DNA of 20,072 nt. Origin: Bacillota bacterium (GTDB lineage Bacteria > Bacillota > Clostridia > Lachnospirales > Lachnospiraceae). Numbering within the stretch: the stretch's first letter is position 1; each line of letters starts with the position of its first letter. Position numbers and translations under genes: made by a program. The notes below the pieces were generated by a model. That model was not told the origin of the DNA and did no database searches. It saw only the letters and a program-made list of their open reading frames with translations. The DNA lies in assembly GCA_023392995.1 (NCBI GenBank), contig JAEWMZ010000062.1, positions 1 to 20,072 on the forward strand. Direction: 5' to 3'. This document shows, in pieces, positions 16,226 through 20,072 of this stretch.

Positions 16226-16364
16226 ATTGCGAAACTCATCAACTGAGGTATTTTTTCATACAATTGATGTGGGTTCCTGAGCGAAACTAGCGCGGAATCA
16301 GCGTGGAGGGAAGGAATTTACATCAATTGTATGAAAAATCTCAGCAACAATATGGTTTCGCAAT
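16226..16364. repeat. Palindromic element with 19-base perfect arms
   Basis: ATTGCGAAAC (16226-16235) is inverted at 16355-16364, CTGAG (16243-16247) at 16340-16344, and a perfect 19-base arm TTTTTCATACAATTGATGT (16252-16270) at 16320-16338. The 49-base core (16271-16319) is purine-rich and resembles that of the element at 10876-10965 although the arms differ completely. It lies between hypB and the flavoprotein gene, so it would form a large hairpin in their shared transcript and could attenuate it or set the end of an mRNA segment. No T run directly follows, so it is not a standard terminator. Confidence 0.8.
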
Positions 16365-16404
16365 GCCTGGAAAAACAAAAGCAGAATAAAGGGAGAGCAA
16401 AACT

Positions 16405-19134
16405 ATGGAACAGGCAATAACAAAGATGTATTTTCCAGAGGGGTATGAATGTAAGTACAACGAAAAGGTCATGGCTCTGGCAAATATGCTGGGTCGGAAG
16501 GATCCCAAAAAGAATGGATATCAGTGGGATGATCCGGAATATGTTATATTGGAGGCCGGTATCGATGATGATATGGCGGAAGTGGGTCTGGCCATGGGAT
16601 ATTACACCAAGAGAACAGCGAAAGAAATGGCTCGCATCACGGGAAAATCCGAAAAATACTGTCACGAGCAGATGATGAAGCTGGCAGTGTATGGCACTTG
16701 CTTTGTTAATGTGATTGATGGCGTAGATACCTTCTGGCATGCGGAAAGCTGGATTCCGGGTATTATGGAGATGATCGTTAATAATCTGGAGGTTGTAAAG
16801 AAGTACCCGGTGGTAGCCTATGCCATGGAGGCTTACGGAAGAGTTCGAGGACCGATGAGTGCCGGTATGTTTCCGCCGGGAATCGGTCTGATGAGGGTTA
16901 TTCCCATAGAAGCTGCCATCGAGGGTAACAGTCGTAGGGCAAGCTATGAAGAAGTATCCAAATATCTGAATGACAATACCATCTTTTCCTGTTCACCCTG
17001 CTCTTGTCGCACGGACAGAGAGGCGATGGGTGAGGGCTGCGGTCACCTGAAAGAAGATATGTGTATCCAGATGGGACATGCAGCGGAATACTATATCCGT
17101 ACAGAACGCGGACGTGAGATTACCAGGGAAGAAGCCTTTGAGATCATACACCGGGCAGAGGAGAATGGTCTGATGCACCAGATCCCTAATATTGATGGCT
17201 CCGGGAAAACCCATGCGATCTGTAACTGCTGCGGCTGTTCTTGTCTATCCCTTCGTTCCGGTACCATGTATAAGAACGTGGATATGGTACGTTCCAATTA
17301 TGTATCAAAGGTGGATAAGGAAAAATGCGTGGCCTGTGGTCAATGTGTGGAGAATTGTCCGATGAATGCCATGAAGCTGGGACAGAAGCTATGCTCCAGT
17401 GGCACTGTTACAGAGAATATTACAACCACTTATACCCCAAGAAATAATGCCTGGAGCGAAGAGGATTGGAATATCGATTACCGGACCAACCGTCAGGAAG
17501 TAGTAGATACCGGAACGGCGCCTTGTAAAACCAGCTGTCCCGCACATATTGCGGTGCAGGGCTACATAAAATTGGCGGCTCAGGGCAAATATGATTCAGC
17601 GCTGGAGCTGATTAAGCAGGAAAATCCGTTCCCCGCCGTATGCGGCTATGTGTGCAACAAGCGTTGTGAGGATGCCTGTACACGAGGGGATTTGGATGAG
17701 CCGATTGCAATTGATGATATCAAGCGATTTATCGCAGATCAGGATTTAAAGAAAGAGACCAGATTTATACCCAAGAAACGAAATCATTACAGTGATAAAA
17801 AGATTGCTGTTGTGGGCTCCGGTCCGGCAGGCTTGTCCTGTGCTTACTTTTTAGCGATTGACGGCTATGATGTAACGGTATATGAAAAGGAGAAGGTAGT
17901 CGGTGGAATGCTGACCCTTGGAATTCCTTCCTTCGTGCTTGAGAAAAGAATCGTGGAAGCTGAAATCGAGGTGCTAAGGGAACTGGGTGTTACCTTTAAG
18001 ACCGGTGTAGAAGTAGGAAAAGATATCACACTAGAGCAGTTAAGAGCACAGGGCTATCATGCTTTCTTTTTGGCCGTAGGCGCTCAAAAGGGCAGAAAGC
18101 TTGGTGTCGAGGGTGAAGACTTTAAAGGTGTCCTGTCTGGAATTGAATTCCTTTCCCGCATCAATCAGAATGAGAAGGAGACCATATCCGGTAACGTGGT
18201 AGTGATTGGCGGTGGTAACGTGGCGATTGATGTTGCACGTGTGGCAATGCGTGCCGGAGGAAAGAAGGTAAGCATGTTCTGTCTGGAGAATCGGGAACAA
18301 ATGCCGGCACTGGAGGAAGAAATTGAAGTCGCAGAAAGTGAAGACATTGCCATTAATAATTCCTGGGGACCAAAGCGGATTCTTGGAGAAAATGGCAGGG
18401 TGACAGGAATTGAATTCATGCGTTGTATCCGTGTCTTTGATGAGAAGGGGCGCTTTGCTCCACAGTATGATAACAAGGATACCATCCTCGTAGAAGCCGA
18501 CCATGTGCTACTCTCAGTAGGTCAGTCCATCGACTGGTGCGAGATTCTAAAGGGCAGCCAGGCAGAGTTAAATCCGAACAATACCATCCAGGTAGATGAC
18601 ATCACCTATCAGACGGGTCAGCCGGATGTATTTGCCGGAGGGGATGCAGTAACCGGACCTCGCTTTGCAATCGATGCGATTGCAGCAGGTAAGCAGGCAG
18701 CGATTTCCATTCATCGCTATGTTCAGGAAGGACAGGATTTGCTCATTGGGCGCAGTCGCCGTCAGTATATCGAATTAGATAAGAGTGCGGTTATGATCGA
18801 CAGCTATGACACAACGCCTCGTCAAAGAGCGGCAAAGCTTAACGGTCAGGAGACAAAGAAAACCTTCCGGGATATTCGCACCTCCCTCAGCGAGGAGCAG
18901 ATGAAAAAGGAGACAGAGCGGTGCCTTGGCTGCGGTGCTACCGTAGTGGATGAGTACATGTGTGTAGGTTGTGGAATGTGTGCCACAAAGTGTAAGTTTG
19001 GAGCAATCAACCTGGAACGTGTATATGACGGTAAGGGTGTGGAGTTCCTGGGTATCAAGAAAGCAATTTTACCTCATGTGATAAAGCGGAAGGCAAAGAT
19101 CACCGTCAAAAAAGTACTTGGAGGGAAAAGATAA
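16405..19134 (+). CDS. Multi-domain Fe-S flavoprotein, GltD/NfnB-like oxidoreductase
   Basis: A 909-residue cytoplasmic enzyme that should move electrons between NAD(P)H and iron-sulfur partners through FAD. Residues 1-290 form a Cys-rich domain with C196, C199, C201, C212, H214, C220 and the run C273, C275, C276, C278, C280 ('CNCCGCSC'). A 4Fe-4S ferredoxin motif follows (C308, C311, C314, C318). Residues 370-450 match the GltD-type N-terminal Fe-S domain (C374, C378, C413, C417, C421, C425). The flavin site is 'VGSGPAGLSCA' (G471-G476), the NAD(P)H site 'VIGGGNVAID' (G602-G604), and 'VFAGGDAVTGP' closes the FAD fold. The C-terminus has six more Cys (840, 843, 853, 856, 859, 863), including a ferredoxin motif. 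GGGAGAG precedes the ATG. It is far larger than GltD (about 460-490 residues). The electron partner is unknown. Confidence 0.88.
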   Translation: MEQAITKMYFPEGYECKYNEKVMALANMLGRKDPKKNGYQWDDPEYVILEAGIDDDMAEVGLAMGYYTKRTAKEMARITGKSEKYCHEQMMKLAVYGTCFVNVIDGVDTFWHAESWIPGIMEMIVNNLEVVKKYPVVAYAMEAYGRVRGPMSAGMFPPGIGLMRVIPIEAAIEGNSRRASYEEVSKYLNDNTIFSCSPCSCRTDREAMGEGCGHLKEDMCIQMGHAAEYYIRTERGREITREEAFEIIHRAEENGLMHQIPNIDGSGKTHAICNCCGCSCLSLRSGTMYKNVDMVRSNYVSKVDKEKCVACGQCVENCPMNAMKLGQKLCSSGTVTENITTTYTPRNNAWSEEDWNIDYRTNRQEVVDTGTAPCKTSCPAHIAVQGYIKLAAQGKYDSALELIKQENPFPAVCGYVCNKRCEDACTRGDLDEPIAIDDIKRFIADQDLKKETRFIPKKRNHYSDKKIAVVGSGPAGLSCAYFLAIDGYDVTVYEKEKVVGGMLTLGIPSFVLEKRIVEAEIEVLRELGVTFKTGVEVGKDITLEQLRAQGYHAFFLAVGAQKGRKLGVEGEDFKGVLSGIEFLSRINQNEKETISGNVVVIGGGNVAIDVARVAMRAGGKKVSMFCLENREQMPALEEEIEVAESEDIAINNSWGPKRILGENGRVTGIEFMRCIRVFDEKGRFAPQYDNKDTILVEADHVLLSVGQSIDWCEILKGSQAELNPNNTIQVDDITYQTGQPDVFAGGDAVTGPRFAIDAIAAGKQAAISIHRYVQEGQDLLIGRSRRQYIELDKSAVMIDSYDTTPRQRAAKLNGQETKKTFRDIRTSLSEEQMKKETERCLGCGATVVDEYMCVGCGMCATKCKFGAINLERVYDGKGVEFLGIKKAILPHVIKRKAKITVKKVLGGKR

Positions 19135-19137
19135 GCG

Positions 19138-19479
19138 ATGCATGAACTAGGGATCGTGTACCATATCGTTGAGCAGGTAACGAGCGTGGTGGAACAAAAT
19201 CAGCTCACCGAGGTGGAGGCCATTGTCCTGCAAGTTGGAGAATTGTCTTCGGTGGTGCCAAGGTATCTTCATGCCTGCTTTCCCGCCGCGGTGGATGGAA
19301 CCGTGCTGGAAAATACCAAATTAGAAGTAGAAATACTTACAGCCAATGGAATCTGTGGAGGTTGTAGAACGGTATACCCCATACTAAAGCATTCAAAGGT
19401 GTGTCCGAAGTGCCAGGAGGAAGACTTTGAGATGCTCAGTGGGGGAGAGTTTTATCTAAAAGAGATCAGGGCGTGTTAA
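19138..19479 (+). CDS. hypA: Hydrogenase nickel-insertion protein HypA
   Basis: HypA binds nickel and, with HypB, delivers it to a target enzyme. The 113 residues match the family length. The N-terminus MHE supplies the nickel-binding H2 and E3, and the structural zinc site is C73, C76, C89 and C92 in two CxxC pairs. The start codon lies three bases after the flavoprotein stop codon, so the two are almost certainly translated together. Alternative: a HybF-type paralogue, which has the same fold and role. Confidence 0.94.
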   Translation: MHELGIVYHIVEQVTSVVEQNQLTEVEAIVLQVGELSSVVPRYLHACFPAAVDGTVLENTKLEVEILTANGICGGCRTVYPILKHSKVCPKCQEEDFEMLSGGEFYLKEIRAC

Positions 19480-19498
19480 CCTGATGCGAAAAATAAAA

Positions 19499-19536
19499 AG
19501 GGTCTTCGGTTATAGGATAGCCGGGGGCTCTTTTTT
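19499..19536 (+). terminator. Terminator of the hypB-flavoprotein-hypA cluster
   Basis: A 15-base arm (19499-19513) pairs with 19517-19531 with one mismatch, counting G-U pairs, around a 3-base loop, followed by six T residues (19531-19536). It ends the operon 20 bases after the hypA stop codon. Confidence 0.9.
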
Positions 19537-19565
19537 GTGGATTTATATAAGAACGAAAGGAGCTG

Positions 19566-19607
19566 TTGACAAATTATTAATAGTGCAATATAATTAAGCA
19601 TACTTAA
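19566..19607 (+). promoter_or_regulatory. Consensus promoter and palindrome of the MarR gene
   Basis: TTGACA (19566-19571) and TATAAT (19589-19594) are both perfect and exactly 17 bases apart. TTAAG-CATA-CTTAA (19594-19607) begins at the last base of the -10 box and covers the expected transcription start, a typical position for MarR autorepression. Confidence 0.85.
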
Positions 19608-19624
19608 ATATTAATGGAGGTAAA

Positions 19625-20072
19625 ATGAACGAAGAGATTATTGCATTTGTACGGGAACTGAATGAAATTGAATACGCATGTCAAGTGATGTTGGCTCAAG
19701 AATATGCAGGTGTGTTGGATGAGACGATTACAAGCAGTCAAATCATTATACTTAATCATCTCAATGAAAGTAGTGGTCGTCTACTAACAGGGGAATTGGC
19801 CAGGTTAATGAAGATCTCCCCAAGTGCGATTAGTCAGATGCTGAATAAGATGGAGAAACGCAAGCTGATCCGCCGCTTTATAAACCAGGAAAACCGACGG
19901 GAAATATACGTTGAGCTGGACGTTGGGGGAATGGAATATATGAATACCAGCCAGAGGGTGGAATTATCAATTATAGAGAAATATTATGCGAAGCTTTCCT
20001 TTGATGATCTTAAGGAGCTGAAGAACATTATGTCAAAATTAAAGCTAATTATTGAGAAAGAACAAATGAAGC
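19625..20072 (+). CDS. MarR-family regulator (3' end outside window)
   Basis: A winged-helix repressor of the MarR type. The visible 149 residues read to the window edge without a stop and are close to full family length (about 140-160). A helical dimer segment (1-35) leads into the DNA-binding domain: 'TGELARLMKISPSAISQMLNKMEKRKLIRRFINQENRREIYVEL' (about 55-98), containing the recognition helix and the wing with a basic R-R pair. A C-terminal helix 'DDLKELKNIMSKLKLIIEKE' completes the dimer interface. GGAGG precedes the ATG by four bases. MarR proteins often control an adjacent transporter; what follows is out of view. Ligand unknown. Confidence 0.9.
   Translation, partial: MNEEIIAFVRELNEIEYACQVMLAQEYAGVLDETITSSQIIILNHLNESSGRLLTGELARLMKISPSAISQMLNKMEKRKLIRRFINQENRREIYVELDVGGMEYMNTSQRVELSIIEKYYAKLSFDDLKELKNIMSKLKLIIEKEQMK

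Noticed and set aside
16318..16740. A 140-codon minus-strand frame opposite the start of the flavoprotein gene
   Set aside because: It is antisense to a well-supported gene, lacks family motifs and arises from codon bias of the coding strand.

Overview
The window looks like a low-GC, Gram-positive anaerobe of the Lachnospiraceae/Clostridium type. The basis is AT-rich intergenic DNA, strong AGGAGG ribosome-binding sites, an LplA/LplB/YtcP-type sugar importer with a YesM/YesN two-component system, and a GH2 enzyme of clostridial style. This is inferred from gene types and composition; no marker gene is present to fix the genus.

Positions 1-611 (minus strand) hold the 5' part of a FadR-type GntR regulator, with a matching TGGT-N3-ACCA operator in its leader. 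Positions 1015-10792 (plus strand) form a carbohydrate-utilisation locus: a solute-binding lipoprotein, a hairpin that probably attenuates transcription, two ABC permeases, a sensor histidine kinase, an AraC-type response regulator, a type B carboxylesterase and a GH2 beta-glycosidase. The likely logic is that the kinase and regulator sense an oligosaccharide outside the cell, the importer brings it in, and the esterase and glycosidase deacylate and cleave it inside. No ATPase is encoded here, so a shared MsmX-like ATPase elsewhere is expected.

Positions 10978-13883 (minus strand) hold a half-size ABC exporter and, transcribed before it, an ArsR-type winged-helix regulator with a long unassigned N-terminal region. 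Between them lie a very long terminator hairpin and a promoter surrounded by palindromes. Diverging from the regulator is a multi-pass membrane protein (14099-15085) that resembles DUF5692.

Positions 15530-19479 (plus strand) hold hypB, a 909-residue iron-sulfur flavoprotein of GltD/NfnB type, and hypA, ending at a good terminator. Two nickel-insertion factors flank a large electron-transfer enzyme, with no hydrogenase subunits and no hypCDEF in view. A MarR regulator starts at 19625 and runs off the right edge, behind a perfect consensus promoter and an operator-like palindrome.

The least ordinary DNA is intergenic. A 270-base, almost fully self-complementary element precedes hypB. Two smaller palindromic elements (10876-10965 and 16226-16364) have unrelated arms that are each self-complementary, around purine-rich cores that look related. 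A set of 22-base direct repeats precedes the GH2 gene. No CRISPR array, tRNA, rRNA, transposase or phage gene was seen.
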